Shown here: positions 28,437 to 39,463 of the stretch, piece by piece
Layout of the letters: each line of letters begins with the position of its first letter
Position numbering within the stretch: the first letter of the stretch is position 1
NCBI RefSeq assembly: GCF_004117855.1
Contig: NZ_QWBW01000038.1
Location: 1 to 44,473, forward strand
Direction: 5' to 3'
Length of the DNA stretch: 44,473 nt
Origin: Modicisalibacter coralii
Lineage (GTDB): Bacteria > Pseudomonadota > Gammaproteobacteria > Pseudomonadales > Halomonadaceae
Translations under genes and position numbers: made by a program
Notes under the pieces: model-generated
Seen by the model: the letters and a program-made list of their open reading frames with translations, nothing else
Databases searched by the model: none
What the model was told of the DNA's origin: nothing

Positions 28437-29414
28437 ATGCGCTACCTGTCGCTGATCGCCTCGCGCCTGCTCAAGGCGGTACTGGTGCTGCTGGCGATCC
28501 TGATTCTCAACTTCTTCCTCATCCACCTGGCTCCGGGCGATCCGGCGATGGTGATGGCCGGCGAGGCCGGCGCCACCGATGCCCAGTTCATCGCCGACCT
28601 GCGCGAGCGCTTCGGCCTCGACCAGTCGCTGCCGATGCAGCTCTGGCACTACCTGGCCGGGGTGCTGACGCTGGATTTCGGCTACTCCTACCGCCAGCAG
28701 ATGCCGGTGCTCGACCTGATCCTCGAGCGCCTGCCGGCGACCCTGCTGCTGACCGGGGCGGCTTTCGTGATCTCGCTGGGCTGCGGCATCGTCGCCGGCA
28801 TGCTCGCGGCGATGCGCGCCAAGCGCCCCTCGGGCTCGCTGATCATGGGGCTGGCGCTGCTGTTCTACGCCACGCCGCTGTACTGGGTGGCGATGATGGC
28901 GGTACTGGTGTTCTCGGTGTTTCTCGGCTGGCTGCCGGCCTACGGTTACGACACCGTGGGCAGCGATGCCACCGGGCTGGCCCACGCCCTCGACGTCGCC
29001 GAGCATCTGATCCTGCCGGCGACGACCCTGGGGCTGTTCTTCATGGCGGTCTACACCCGCATGACGCGTGCCTCGATGCTCAGCGTGGCGCAGCAGGACT
29101 TCGTCAAGACCGCCCGCGCCAAGGGGCTCGCGCCGGGGATGATCCAGCGCCGTCACATCCTGCGCAATGCGCTGCTGCCGATCATCACCCTGGCCGGGCT
29201 GCAGGCCGGCCAGATGGTCGGCGGGGCGGTGCTCACCGAGACGGTGTTCGCCTGGCCCGGCATCGGCCGGCTGATGTACGAGGCGCTGATGCAGCGCGAC
29301 TACAATCTGCTGCTGGGCATCTTCTTCTTCTGCGCGCTGCTGGTGATCCTGTTCAACATGCTCACCGACGTGATCTATCGCCTCGCCGATCCGCGCATCA
29401 AGGAGGCCGCATGA
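28437..29414 (+). CDS. Dpp/Opp-type ABC transporter permease 1 (DppB-like)
   Basis: This 325-residue inner-membrane permease has an N-terminal helix (about 10-30) with the DppB-type signature HLAPGDPAMVMAGE, then five further helices. The EAA loop reads VKTARAKGLAPGMIQRRHIL near residue 225. The ATG at 28437 follows GGAGGA. The gene starts 50 bases after the binding protein, and its stop overlaps the start of the second permease as ATGA. Confidence 0.93.
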   Translation: MRYLSLIASRLLKAVLVLLAILILNFFLIHLAPGDPAMVMAGEAGATDAQFIADLRERFGLDQSLPMQLWHYLAGVLTLDFGYSYRQQMPVLDLILERLPATLLLTGAAFVISLGCGIVAGMLAAMRAKRPSGSLIMGLALLFYATPLYWVAMMAVLVFSVFLGWLPAYGYDTVGSDATGLAHALDVAEHLILPATTLGLFFMAVYTRMTRASMLSVAQQDFVKTARAKGLAPGMIQRRHILRNALLPIITLAGLQAGQMVGGAVLTETVFAWPGIGRLMYEALMQRDYNLLLGIFFFCALLVILFNMLTDVIYRLADPRIKEAA

Positions 29415-30244
29415 GCTTCTTTCGCCGTTTTGTCCAGAATCGCGGCGCCCTGGTCGGGCTGGTGATCCTCGCCCTGGTGGTGCTGCTCGCGCTGCTGGCA
29501 CCGCTGCTCTATCCCGAGTCGCCGTGGCGCATGGTGCAGCGGCCGTTCCTGGCCCCCGGCGAGCTGCCGGGCTTCCCGCTGGGTACCGACACCATGGGCC
29601 GCGACGTCGCCGCCGAGCTGGCCCACGGCGCCTGGGTGTCGCTGCTGGTCGGTTTCGTCTCCACCCTGGTGGCGCTGGCGATCGGCGTGCCGCTGGGCGC
29701 ACTGGCCGGCTATTTCGGCGGGCGCACCGACGACGTGCTGATGCGCATCACCGAGTTCTTCCAGACCATCCCCAACTTCGCCCTGGCGATCGTGCTGGTG
29801 GCGATCATGGAACCCAGCATCGGCTCGATCGTGCTGGCCATCGCCGTGGTCAGCTGGCCGCCGGTGGCACGCCTGGTGCGCGGCGAATTCCTGTCGCTCA
29901 AGCACCGCGAGTACGTCGAGGCGGCACGCCTGGTGGGGCAGGGTCACCGCGACCTCATCCTCAAGCAGATCCTGCCCAACACGCTGTCGCCGGTGATCGT
30001 GCTGGCCTCGCTGATGGTGGCCACGGCGATCCTGCTCGAATCGTCGCTGTCGTTCCTCGGCCTCGGCGATCCGGACACCATGTCCTGGGGCTACATGATC
30101 GGCGCCGCGCGCACGGTGATGCGCCAGGCCTGGTGGCTGTCGGTGATCCCCGGCGTCGCCATCCTGCTGACCGTGCTGGCGCTCAACCTGGTCGGCGAGG
30201 GCCTGGACGACGCGCTGAATCCGCAACTGGCGCGGCAGCGCTGA
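29411..30244 (+). CDS. Dpp/Opp-type ABC transporter permease 2 (DppC-like)
   Basis: This 277-residue permease partners DppB-like. It has an N-terminal helix at about 15-37, the family GTDTMGRDV motif near residue 57, then the five-helix core. The EAA loop is VEAARLVGQGHRDLILKQIL near residue 175. AAGGAGG precedes the ATG, which overlaps the stop of the previous gene (ATGA), so the two are translated together. Confidence 0.93.
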   Translation: MSFFRRFVQNRGALVGLVILALVVLLALLAPLLYPESPWRMVQRPFLAPGELPGFPLGTDTMGRDVAAELAHGAWVSLLVGFVSTLVALAIGVPLGALAGYFGGRTDDVLMRITEFFQTIPNFALAIVLVAIMEPSIGSIVLAIAVVSWPPVARLVRGEFLSLKHREYVEAARLVGQGHRDLILKQILPNTLSPVIVLASLMVATAILLESSLSFLGLGDPDTMSWGYMIGAARTVMRQAWWLSVIPGVAILLTVLALNLVGEGLDDALNPQLARQR

Positions 30245-30254
30245 GGAGTCGACG

Positions 30255-31901
30255 ATGAGTGAACCCCTGCTGCAGATCGAACGCCTGACCCTGGCCCTGC
30301 CCGAGGGCGCGGATCGCCGCTACGCGGTCGAGGACGTCAGCTACTCGCTGGCCGCCGGCGAGGTGCTGTGCGTGGTGGGCGAGTCCGGTTCCGGCAAGTC
30401 GATGACCGCCAACGCGGTGATGGGGCTGCTGCCGCCCGGCCTGCGCGTGACCCAGGGCCGCGCCCTGTTCGACGGCGCGGACCTGCTGGCGATGGACGAG
30501 CCGACCCACCGCGCGTTGCGCGGCCGGCGCATCGGCATGGTCTTCCAGGAGCCGATGACCGCGCTCAATCCGCTGATGCGCGTCGGCGACCAGATCGCCG
30601 AGGTCTTCGAGGCCCATGGTCTGCTGACGGCCCGCGAGCGGCGCGAGAAGGCCCTGGCGCTGCTCGAGGAGGTGCGTCTGCCCGATCCGCCCAGCGCGCT
30701 GCGCGCCTATCCGTTCGAGCTCTCCGGCGGCCAGCGTCAGCGGGTGATGATCGCCATGGCCCTGGCACTCGAGCCGCAGCTGCTGGTCGCCGACGAGCCG
30801 ACCACGGCGCTCGACGTCACGACCCAGGCGCAGATCCTCCACCTGATCAGGGACCTGCAAAAGCGCCGCGGCATGGCGGTGATGTTCATCACCCACGATT
30901 TCGGCGTGGTCGCCGAGATCGCCGATCGTGTGTGCGTGATGTGCGAGGGGCGGATCGTCGAGATGGGCGACGCCCGCGAGGTGCTGGCAAGCCCGCGCCA
31001 CGCCTACACCCGCACCCTGATCGCGGCGATCCCCGGCGGTGTGGCGGCTCCCGCCCGCGACGGCGCCGATCCCGCGCCGTTGCTGACGGTCGAGGGACTG
31101 AACAAGGTCTATCGCTCACGGGGTGGCTGGTGGCAGCCACGCCGCGAGGTGGTCGCCCTCGACGAGGTCGGCTTTACCCTGGGGCGTGGCGAGACGCTGG
31201 GCATCGTCGGCGAGTCGGGGTCGGGCAAGTCGACCCTGGGGCGCTGCATCGTCGGCCTCGAGACCCCCGACAGCGGCGGGATCCGGCTCGCCGGCACCGA
31301 CCTGCGAACACTCACCGGGCAGGCCCTGCGCGAGCAGCGCCGCCACATCCAGATGGTGTTCCAGGACCCCTACGCCTCGCTCAACCCGCGTATCCGCGTC
31401 GGCATGGCGATCGCCCAGGGGCCCATCGCCAACGGCGTGCCCCGGGCGCGGGCCCTGGAGCGGGCACGCCAGTTGCTGACCACGGTGGGCCTGGACGCCG
31501 CGGCCGCCGACCGCTTCCCCCACGAGTTCTCCGGCGGGCAGCGCCAGCGTATCGGTATCGCCCGCGCCCTGGCCCTGGACCCCGAGCTGATCGTCGCCGA
31601 CGAAGCGGTCTCGGCGCTGGACGTGTCGATCCAGGCCCAGGTGCTCGAGCTGCTCGAGCGGCTCAAGACGGAGCTCTCGCTGTCGCTGCTGTTCATCACC
31701 CACGACCTGCGCGTGGCGGCACAGATCTGCGACCGGCTGATCGTCATGCAGAAGGGATGCATCGTCGAGCAGGGCAGTGCCGAACGGATCTTCCAGGCGC
31801 CGAGCCACCCCTATACCCGCGAGTTGCTGGCGGCGATTCCCGGCCGGCATGACGACGCGACCGCCGCTGCCGCACCGGCCGCCGCCCCGCGAATGCCGTA
31901 A
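30255..31901 (+). CDS. Fused double-ATPase ABC transporter protein (DppD-DppF-like)
   Basis: This 548-residue protein contains both ATPase domains of the importer in one chain, instead of separate D and F proteins. Domain 1 (about 5-255) has Walker A GESGSGKS, signature LSGGQRQR, and Walker [12 protein letters not shown]. Domain 2 (about 275-535) has Walker [10 protein letters not shown], signature FSGGQRQR and DEAVSALD, where the usual Pro after the Walker B Glu is Ala. The oligopeptide C-terminal motif ([13 protein letters not shown]) is present in domain 2, and a copy ([14 protein letters not shown]) in domain 1. It starts 10 bases after the permease. Confidence 0.94.
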   Translation: MSEPLLQIERLTLALPEGADRRYAVEDVSYSLAAGEVLCVVGESGSGKSMTANAVMGLLPPGLRVTQGRALFDGADLLAMDEPTHRALRGRRIGMVFQEPMTALNPLMRVGDQIAEVFEAHGLLTARERREKALALLEEVRLPDPPSALRAYPFELSGGQRQRVMIAMALALEPQLLVADEPTTALDVTTQAQILHLIRDLQKRRGMAVMFITHDFGVVAEIADRVCVMCEGRIVEMGDAREVLASPRHAYTRTLIAAIPGGVAAPARDGADPAPLLTVEGLNKVYRSRGGWWQPRREVVALDEVGFTLGRGETLGIVGESGSGKSTLGRCIVGLETPDSGGIRLAGTDLRTLTGQALREQRRHIQMVFQDPYASLNPRIRVGMAIAQGPIANGVPRARALERARQLLTTVGLDAAAADRFPHEFSGGQRQRIGIARALALDPELIVADEAVSALDVSIQAQVLELLERLKTELSLSLLFITHDLRVAAQICDRLIVMQKGCIVEQGSAERIFQAPSHPYTRELLAAIPGRHDDATAAAAPAAAPRMP

Positions 31902-31921
31902 TCGATCACACGAGGACGCCC

Positions 31922-32914
31922 ATGCCCCCCAACCCGCCACCGGCCCGGTCCACCGGCGCCCCCCGCGACGAGCCCCGACCGATTCACGGCGTACTGCTCG
32001 GCTCGCCCGAGATCATGACGACCTACATTGCCGCCTTCGAGCAGGTGGCGCCGCAGTGTCGTCTGGCGTTGCCGGATGCCGTCACCGAGCCCGAAAGCGT
32101 GACCTTTGCGCTGGCCTGGGATCCGGGGCCCGACGATTTTCGCGCCTATCCCAACCTGCGCCTGGTGTCGTCGATCGCCGCCGGCGTCAATGGGATTCTC
32201 GCCAGCCCCAGCCTGCCGAGCGACGTGCCGCTGATGCGCATTGCCGGGGAGTCCCAGGCGCAGATGATGGCGGGATTCGTGACCTGGCACGTGCTGTGGC
32301 ATCACCGCCGCTTCGGCGACTATCTGAGTCATCAGCGTCAACGGCACTGGGAGCGTCTGCCGAAGCGCGACGCCGCTGACGTGCGGGTAGGGTTGCTGGG
32401 GGCGGGCAGGATGGGCGGGGCGGTCGCGCGCGCGCTCGTGGCGCTGGATTACGACCTGGCGATCTACTCGCGCAGCGGACGCAATCTGCCGGCCGGCGTC
32501 GAGGGGTTCACCGGTGAGGCGGGGCTCGAGCGGCTCGCGGCGCGCAGCGATATCCTGATCAACCTGCTGCCGCTGACGGCGCAGACGCGCGGCATCCTGA
32601 ATGCCACACTGTTCTCGCGATTGCCCGCGGGTGCCGTGTTGATCCACGTCGGGCGCGGAGAACATCTCATCGAGGATGATCTGCTGGTCGCGCTGGACAG
32701 CGGTCGGTTGTCGGCTGCCTCGCTGGACGTGTTCGCGGTCGAGCCGTTGCCGCCGGGTCATGCGTTCTGGCGTCACGAGCGGATCCTGGTCACGCCGCAC
32801 GACGCCTGCGACTCGACGCCCAGCCAGGTCGCCCAGGAGGTGGCAGCGGCGCTGCGCGATCTCGACGCGGGGCGTCAACCGGCGAGCCAGGTGGATCGCC
32901 AGGCGGGTTATTGA
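31922..32914 (+). CDS. ghrA: GhrA-like glyoxylate/hydroxypyruvate reductase (D-2-hydroxyacid dehydrogenase)
   Basis: This 330-residue cytoplasmic dehydrogenase has a Rossmann NAD(P)-binding motif VGLLGAGRMGGAVARAL (about 158-174). The catalytic Arg is in IHVGRGEHLIEDDLL, the Glu in FAVEPLPPGHAFW and the His in LVTPHDACDS, the usual Arg-Glu-His set of the family. GhrA enzymes reduce glyoxylate and hydroxypyruvate. In this operon it may act on a 2-oxoacid released from the imported substrate, possibly after the aldolase step. That link is inferred. It starts 20 bases after the ATPase gene. Confidence 0.87.
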   Translation: MPPNPPPARSTGAPRDEPRPIHGVLLGSPEIMTTYIAAFEQVAPQCRLALPDAVTEPESVTFALAWDPGPDDFRAYPNLRLVSSIAAGVNGILASPSLPSDVPLMRIAGESQAQMMAGFVTWHVLWHHRRFGDYLSHQRQRHWERLPKRDAADVRVGLLGAGRMGGAVARALVALDYDLAIYSRSGRNLPAGVEGFTGEAGLERLAARSDILINLLPLTAQTRGILNATLFSRLPAGAVLIHVGRGEHLIEDDLLVALDSGRLSAASLDVFAVEPLPPGHAFWRHERILVTPHDACDSTPSQVAQEVAAALRDLDAGRQPASQVDRQAGY

Positions 32915-32937
32915 GCGAGGCCGACGAGGACACAGCG

Positions 32938-33957
<1,020 letters not shown>

Positions 33958-33966
33958 GCCGGCGCC

Positions 33967-35850
33967 TCAGGTCGCCCCCTGCTGCCCCTCCTCGGCGGCG
34001 GGGGCCGTCGCGTGCTGCGTGCCGGCGTCGCCCGCGATCAGCGCCTCGATGCGCGTGCGGTACTGGCGGTAGGCGTCGCTGTCGGTGGCGGTCCCGTTCA
34101 GGTTGTGAAACAGGTCGGCGAAGCGCGTGAAGGTCGCGCGGATCGCTGCCTTGTCGGCGAAGGGCCCGTCCATCGCCGTCACCCGGTCGAGCAGGTCGAG
34201 CGCCGCCTTCTGGCGCGCCAGCGGGGTCGAGACGTCGACCGGGTCGAAGGCGTCCTGCTGCAGATAGGCCTGATCCACCAGCGCGGCCTTCTGGTGGGTC
34301 AGGTAATCGGCGTCGCTGACGCCCTCCTCGCCGGTGACCTGCATCATCCGCTGGATCGCGTCGCCGGCGTGGAGCAGGCGCTGCAGGCGCTCGACGCGGC
34401 CGGGCCAGTCGTCGCCCAGCTCGCGGCGATACCAGGGGGCCAGTTGATCGCGGTAGCGCGACCAGGAGATCAGCGGATCGACGGCGGGGTAATAGCGCTT
34501 GTAGGCGCGGTCGTAGCTCAGCCCCAGGAAGGTCTTGACGGTATTGAGCGTGCCCTGGGTGACCGGCTCCTCGAAGTTGCCGCCGGCCGGCGAGACGGTG
34601 CCGATCAGCGTCAGGCTGCCGGTGGACTCGGCGTCGAGGCGCACGACGCCGGCGCGTTCGTAGAGCTGGCGGATCGACGATTCCAGATAGGCGGGAAAGG
34701 CCTCCTCGCCGGGGATCTCCTCGAGCCGCCCGGACGTCTCGCGCATCGCCTGGGCCCAGCGCGAGGTGGAGTCGGCGATCAGCAGCACGTCGTAGCCCAT
34801 CTGGCGGTAGTACTCGCCCAGGGTGATGCCGGTGTGGATCGACGCCTCGCGGGCGGCCACCGGCATCGACGAGGTGTTGCAGATGATGATCGTGCGGTCC
34901 ATCAGCGTGCCGCCGGTGCGCGGGTCGGCGAGCTGGGGGAATTCGTTGATCGTCTCGACCACTTCGCCGGCGCGCTCGCCGCAGGCGACGACGATCACGA
35001 TATCGACGTCCGAGTAGCGCGAGATCAGGTTCTGCAGCACCGTCTTGCCGGCGCCGAAGGGGCCCGGGATGCAGGCGGTGCCGCCCCGGGCGATGGGAAA
35101 GAGCGTGTCGATCAGGCGCAGGGTGGTGATCAGTGGGGCGTCGGGGTACTCGCGGCGGACCCGGCCGGTCCTTTCCAGCGGGGCGGCCAGCGGCCGGCGG
35201 ATCGGCCAGCGCTGGGCCAGCGTCAGGGGGTGTTCCCTGCCGTGCTCGTCGGTGAGCCGGGCGACCACGGTCTCGACATCGACGCTGCCCGCCTGGACCC
35301 AGGCGACCCGGTAACGGCCCGGCCAGTCGAAGGGCACGAAGAGGCGGTGCGTGAAACGCCCTTCCGCCACCGTGCCCAGGGTATCGCCGGCGCTCACGTT
35401 ATCGCCGCTGCGCACCCGTGGCTCGAAGGCCCAGTGCTGGTCGCGGTCCAGGGCGGGGACGTCGAGGCCGCGCTGCAGGAAACGCCCGCTGAGCGCCTCG
35501 AGGCGCGGCAACGGGTTCTGCAGGCCGTCGAAGACCTGGCCGAGCAGGCCGGGGCCGAGGGTCACCGCCAATTGCTCGCCGCTCTGGATCACCGCATCGC
35601 CGATGCCGACCCCGGCGATATCCTCGTAGACCTGGGCGTCGGCCTCGCTGCCGCGCACCCGCAGCACCTCGGCCTTGAGGCGGGTCTCGGTCTGCCCCGG
35701 GTCGGGCGGCGGGCAGAGATAGACCACCTCGTTCTTGATCCAGCCGCCCCGGGCCGGGTCATCGAGGGCCAGGGTCACCACGTCGTCGTTGATGGCCACC
35801 ACGTGGGCACTGGGTACCGCCGTGGCAGGGGTGTCGGGCGCTGCGGTCAT
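33967..35850 (-). CDS. ntpA: V-type ATPase catalytic subunit A
   Basis: This 627-residue catalytic head subunit has Walker A GPFGAGKT (the usual form is GPFGSGKT), the catalytic Glu in [12 protein letters not shown], Walker [21 protein letters not shown], and the non-homologous insert typical of A subunits (about 110-200). With B it forms the ATP-hydrolysing head facing the cytoplasm. It is the last gene of the operon (B-D-I-K-E-DUF2764-A), and its ATG overlaps the preceding stop. The tail after residue 605 is Ala/Gln-rich and probably disordered. No terminator separates it from the convergent amidohydrolase gene. Confidence 0.95.
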   Translation of the reverse strand: MTAAPDTPATAVPSAHVVAINDDVVTLALDDPARGGWIKNEVVYLCPPPDPGQTETRLKAEVLRVRGSEADAQVYEDIAGVGIGDAVIQSGEQLAVTLGPGLLGQVFDGLQNPLPRLEALSGRFLQRGLDVPALDRDQHWAFEPRVRSGDNVSAGDTLGTVAEGRFTHRLFVPFDWPGRYRVAWVQAGSVDVETVVARLTDEHGREHPLTLAQRWPIRRPLAAPLERTGRVRREYPDAPLITTLRLIDTLFPIARGGTACIPGPFGAGKTVLQNLISRYSDVDIVIVVACGERAGEVVETINEFPQLADPRTGGTLMDRTIIICNTSSMPVAAREASIHTGITLGEYYRQMGYDVLLIADSTSRWAQAMRETSGRLEEIPGEEAFPAYLESSIRQLYERAGVVRLDAESTGSLTLIGTVSPAGGNFEEPVTQGTLNTVKTFLGLSYDRAYKRYYPAVDPLISWSRYRDQLAPWYRRELGDDWPGRVERLQRLLHAGDAIQRMMQVTGEEGVSDADYLTHQKAALVDQAYLQQDAFDPVDVSTPLARQKAALDLLDRVTAMDGPFADKAAIRATFTRFADLFHNLNGTATDSDAYRQYRTRIEALIAGDAGTQHATAPAAEEGQQGAT

Positions 35851-36533
35851 GCAAAGGCCTCCAGGGTGCTGTCGAGGTCGGGCGGCGTGACGAGGGCCTC
35901 GCGAAAGCGCTGCCTGGCCCCCGGGCCGTCCTGCCGGCAACGGCGTTCGATCAGCCACCAGCGGAACAGGTAGTGCGCCACGGCCTCGAGGCCGTAAGGC
36001 GTCGCGGGGCGGTGGCGGGCGAGGTAGTCCCAGCCCAGCTCCAACTGGGTGGTCTCGACGGCGAGGCTGTCGCCGGCCTGGACCTGGTCGGCGAGCGGCG
36101 TCAGCCAGGGGTAGCGGGTCGCCAGGGCGAAGGTCGGGTGCTGCCAGGCATCGCGCAGTCGGCGGCCGACCCGCGGCGCCGCCGACAGCGCGCCCGCCTC
36201 GGTCTGGCCGTCGCGGCGCGCGCGCAGGGCGGCGGTGAGCACGTCGAGCGTCAGCCACCAGACGAGCCAGTCGGCCAGCGGCGCGAGGCCCAGCTCGGCC
36301 AGCAGGTCGCGGGCCTCGCCGAGCAGTGCCGCGTCATCGTGCCAACCGCTGCCGCGATACGGTCGGGCGACCGCCTCCACGCGTGCCAGCAGGGCCCGGT
36401 CACGGGCCTCGAGCAGGGTCAGGCGCTGCTCGAGGCGGACCCGCGAGATCGGCGGCCGCTCCCAGTGAAACGGCGGGCGCAGATGCGGCAGCGAACACAG
36501 CAGGGTCACATAGCGGTAGGCGTCTCGGGACAT
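35847..36533 (-). CDS. DUF2764 protein of the V-ATPase operon (putative C-subunit analogue)
   Basis: This 228-residue soluble protein opens with YRYVTLLCSLPHLRP, the mark of DUF2764, a family found almost only inside bacterial V-ATPase operons of the chlamydial type. No gene for the standard C (d) subunit linking rotor ring and stalk exists here, so this protein may take its place. That is a hypothesis held for the family, not proven. The ATG at 36533 has GGAG six bases upstream; a longer frame from 36638 overlaps subunit E and lacks support. Stop and next start overlap (ATGA). Confidence 0.82.
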   Translation of the reverse strand: MSRDAYRYVTLLCSLPHLRPPFHWERPPISRVRLEQRLTLLEARDRALLARVEAVARPYRGSGWHDDAALLGEARDLLAELGLAPLADWLVWWLTLDVLTAALRARRDGQTEAGALSAAPRVGRRLRDAWQHPTFALATRYPWLTPLADQVQAGDSLAVETTQLELGWDYLARHRPATPYGLEAVAHYLFRWWLIERRCRQDGPGARQRFREALVTPPDLDSTLEAFA

Positions 36534-36546
36534 GCCGGGCTCCGTG

Positions 36547-37221
36547 TCAGGCGACCACGCCTTCGAGCAGGGCGCGAAAGCGCGGCTGCAGATGGCGCAG
36601 CAGCAGGGCGGCCAGCGCCTGGTCGCTGAGGTCGACATGCACGCGGCCGTCGTCGAGCACGAAATGCACGCCGGCGTCCACGTCGGGGTCGCCGCGCAGG
36701 GTGATGCCGCGCGCGAGCATCGCCCGGGCGACCTGAGCGAGCAAGTCGGGCAGCGCGCCCTCGTGCAGGGCCTGCGGGTCGTCGCGCAGTTCCGCCAGGC
36801 CGATCACCCGCTCGGGCAGCAACGCCTCGCCCTCGGTATCGTCGGGGACGGCGCTGCGCGTGGCCGCCGCCTGCAGCAGGCGCGCCAGGACGTCGGGCGT
36901 GTCGAGTGCCTCGCGCACCAGGCTCTGCAGCTCGCTGGCGAATTGCTGGCTGAAGGTGTCGCGGGCGGTCAGGCAGAGGTCGCGGTAGGCCAGGGTGAGC
37001 GCCTGGCGGCCGCCCTCGCGCAACTGCTCGGCCTCGGCGTTGGCCTCCCGGGTGATGCGTTCGGCTTCCTCGCGGGCTTGGGCGAGCAGCCAGTCGGCGC
37101 GTTGCTCGGCGTCCTCGACCAGGCGCGCGGCTTCCTGGCGCCCCGCCTCGACGCCCTGTTCGCGCAGGGTATCGAGCAGCGTCTGGACGCCGTGCTGGTT
37201 GGCGGTGGATGCAGGATTCAT
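36547..37221 (-). CDS. ntpE: V-type ATPase subunit E
   Basis: This 224-residue peripheral-stalk subunit has a long charged helix at about 15-85 (QEAARLVEDAEQRADWLLAQ, then AREEAERITREANAEAEQLR), expected to form a coiled coil, and a C-terminal globular domain from about 110. It normally pairs with subunit G/H, for which no gene is visible here. The start is the ATG at 37221 with AGGA five bases upstream, nine bases from the K stop. An upstream GTG overlapping K is less likely. Confidence 0.88.
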   Translation of the reverse strand: MNPASTANQHGVQTLLDTLREQGVEAGRQEAARLVEDAEQRADWLLAQAREEAERITREANAEAEQLREGGRQALTLAYRDLCLTARDTFSQQFASELQSLVREALDTPDVLARLLQAAATRSAVPDDTEGEALLPERVIGLAELRDDPQALHEGALPDLLAQVARAMLARGITLRGDPDVDAGVHFVLDDGRVHVDLSDQALAALLLRHLQPRFRALLEGVVA

Positions 37222-37229
37222 GGCGTTCC

Positions 37230-37676
37230 TCACTGCGGCAGGGCGCCGCTCAGCACCAGGGCGAAGACGAAGGCGAACACCGCGAAGCCTTCGACGATCG
37301 CCGAGGGCGCGAGCGACAGGCCGAAGATCTCCGGCTTGTTCTTGGACGCCTCGATGGCGCTGACCAGGGCGCGCCCCTGATAGACGGAGTTGAACAGCAT
37401 CGCCAGCCCGGCCAGCAGGCCCACCGCCGCCAGTCCCGGAGCGTTGGCGAGACTCACCTCGCGGTTGAGCGAGAACATGATGACGATGCCGAAGATCGAC
37501 TGGGTGGACGGCATCGCCGCCAGGCCGATGTACTTGCCGTAGCCGCTCTCGACGTCGAGCAGCGCGCCCGCCGCGGCCTGCCCGGCCAGGGTGCAGCCGA
37601 TCGAACTGCCGATCGCGCCCAGCGCCACCGGGGCATAGATGCCCAGCCAGCCGAGCGCCAGTATCACTTGATCCAC
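37230..37676 (-). CDS. ntpK: V-type ATPase rotor subunit K (four-helix type, Na+ ligands conserved)
   Basis: This 148-residue membrane proteolipid is a fused double hairpin with four hydrophobic helices (about 8-35, 52-72, 80-105, 122-146). Comparing with Enterococcus hirae NtpK, whose Na+ ligands are Leu61, Thr64, Gln65, Gln110 and Glu139, I see Thr58-Gln59 in MPSTQSIFG, Gln100 in VYQGRA and Glu129 in AIVEGFAVF; Leu61 is Met55. This pattern predicts Na+ rather than H+ as the coupling ion. The start is GTG at 37676, with AGGAGG seven bases upstream, overlapping the I subunit by 13 bases. Confidence 0.92.
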   Translation of the reverse strand: MDQVILALGWLGIYAPVALGAIGSSIGCTLAGQAAAGALLDVESGYGKYIGLAAMPSTQSIFGIVIMFSLNREVSLANAPGLAAVGLLAGLAMLFNSVYQGRALVSAIEASKNKPEIFGLSLAPSAIVEGFAVFAFVFALVLSGALPQ

Positions 37677-39463
37677 GTCGATTCCTCCTGATTGGCGAAT
37701 GCCTGATACGGTCGTCCCTCGCCGGTAACGCCCCAGCGCAGGAACTCGATGAGATTGAGGCGCAGCCCGTGCACCACCCCGCCCATCAGGGCCAGGGCGA
37801 AGTTGAGCGCATGGCCGAGCAGCAGGATCAGCACGAACAGCAGCGGCCCGGCGCCGGCCACGGCATCGCGGACGTCGACGGCCAGTTGATTGAAGGTGAC
37901 CGCCAGCGAGGCGCTGGCCAGGCCCAGGGCGAACAGCCGCATGTAGCTCAGGGCGTGGCCGAAGGCCTGGGTCACCGAGCCCAGCGCGGTGAGGCCGGCG
38001 ATCAGCCGCTGCAGGGCCGGGCGCCAGCCGTCGATGCGCGGCGTGACCCGGGTGAACAGCAGCACCAGAACGGCGCCCAGGATCAGCCCGACCAGCCAGG
38101 GCAGGCGCGGCGCCTGGGTCGGCAGGGACAGCCACAGGGCGAAACCGCTGGCCAGCATGAGAATCCAGCCCCCATTGCTCAGCGCCCGCCGGCGCGGCCG
38201 GGCATGACGGGCCGCGAGGGCGTTGCCGGCGATCAGGTGGCAGACGCCGATGGTGATCGACAGGCGCATCATGCCGCCGAAGTCGTCCATCGACATGACG
38301 GCCAGCCCCGCCGCCCAGCTGTGCGCCGGCGGCGCGAGCCCGAAATAGCTGCCCACCAGCACCCCGTAGAGCAGGCCGCCGGCGCTCATCGCCAGGCCCA
38401 GCCGACCCAGCCGGCGGCCGGTGCGTGAGCGTTTCCAGCGCGGCCGAGCGAGCGCCACCAGGGCGCCGAACACCAGCGCGTAGCCGGCGTCGGCGAGGAT
38501 GATGGCGAAGAACAGCGCGAACGAGAGCCCCACCATCGCCGAGGGGTCGGCGCTGCGATAGCCGGGAAGCTGGAAGAACTTGACCGCCTCCTCGCCGCCG
38601 GCCAGCCACTCGGGATTGTCGAGCAGCACCGGCGGCTCCTCGTCGTCCGCCGGGGGGCGCTCGAGCAGGGCCACCTCGCCGCTCTCGTCGAGCGCGACCA
38701 GTGCCGGGAGACGTTCCCGCGGGACCCAGCCGTGGATCACGAACAGCGCTTCCGCCGTGTCGTCGCTGGCGCGCATGATGCGCAGCAGCTCGGCGGTGTC
38801 GGCGGCCTGCGCGACGTGGCCGGCGAGGGTGACGATCCAGCGGGTCAGCATGAAGCGTTCGGCGTCGAGATCCTCGAGTTCGCTGCGCGCCGTCTCGATG
38901 GCGGCATCGACCGCCGTCAGCGACCGCGAGCCGGTGTGCGACCGCGCGAAGGGCACCTGCTCGCCGGTCGGCTCCTCGGGCGCGATCACCACCAGATAGA
39001 GTTCGCGATGGTCGCGGTTGACCACCTGCCAGGGCAGGTCGAGGGCCTCGAGCAGGCGGTGCTTGCCCAGCGGTACCCGGTAGAACCACAGGCGCTGTCC
39101 GCCCAGGGCCTCGAGCGGCGGGAAGTGGAAGTCCCCCCAGGGCGCGAGGGCGCGCCGATGGCGGCGCAGCAGGGTGAGACGGTCGATGAGATCCTCGCGC
39201 CGCCGGCGATTGGTGTGAATCGTCTCGAGCAGCTCGCCCAGCCCTGGCGTGTCGGCCGGGCGTTGCAGGCGGCGGCGATGCGGGCAGGCGAGCAGGTACG
39301 TCAACGCCTGGTGAAGCTCCAGCGACTCGCGCCGGTCCGCGGCCTCGGGCACGGCCGGCGCATCGACGTGCATCACGCCCAGCGCCTGCAGTCGGCGCAG
39401 CGTCTCGCGCTTGCGATCGACCAGGCCGATCAGGGTGACTCGCTGCATGGCGACGATACTCAT
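37664..39463 (-). CDS. ntpI: V-type ATPase membrane subunit I
   Basis: This 599-residue stator subunit, equivalent to eukaryotic subunit a, has a cytoplasmic N-terminal half (about 1-300, starting MSIVAMQRVTLIGLVDRKRE) and a membrane C-terminal half of seven or eight helices (from about 315). The conserved Arg of the ion path is in SYMRLFALGLAS near residue 505. It forms the half-channels against the K ring. Its ATG overlaps the D stop as ATGA, and GAGGAGG lies a few bases upstream inside D. Confidence 0.93.
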   Translation of the reverse strand: MSIVAMQRVTLIGLVDRKRETLRRLQALGVMHVDAPAVPEAADRRESLELHQALTYLLACPHRRRLQRPADTPGLGELLETIHTNRRRREDLIDRLTLLRRHRRALAPWGDFHFPPLEALGGQRLWFYRVPLGKHRLLEALDLPWQVVNRDHRELYLVVIAPEEPTGEQVPFARSHTGSRSLTAVDAAIETARSELEDLDAERFMLTRWIVTLAGHVAQAADTAELLRIMRASDDTAEALFVIHGWVPRERLPALVALDESGEVALLERPPADDEEPPVLLDNPEWLAGGEEAVKFFQLPGYRSADPSAMVGLSFALFFAIILADAGYALVFGALVALARPRWKRSRTGRRLGRLGLAMSAGGLLYGVLVGSYFGLAPPAHSWAAGLAVMSMDDFGGMMRLSITIGVCHLIAGNALAARHARPRRRALSNGGWILMLASGFALWLSLPTQAPRLPWLVGLILGAVLVLLFTRVTPRIDGWRPALQRLIAGLTALGSVTQAFGHALSYMRLFALGLASASLAVTFNQLAVDVRDAVAGAGPLLFVLILLLGHALNFALALMGGVVHGLRLNLIEFLRWGVTGEGRPYQAFANQEESTWIK

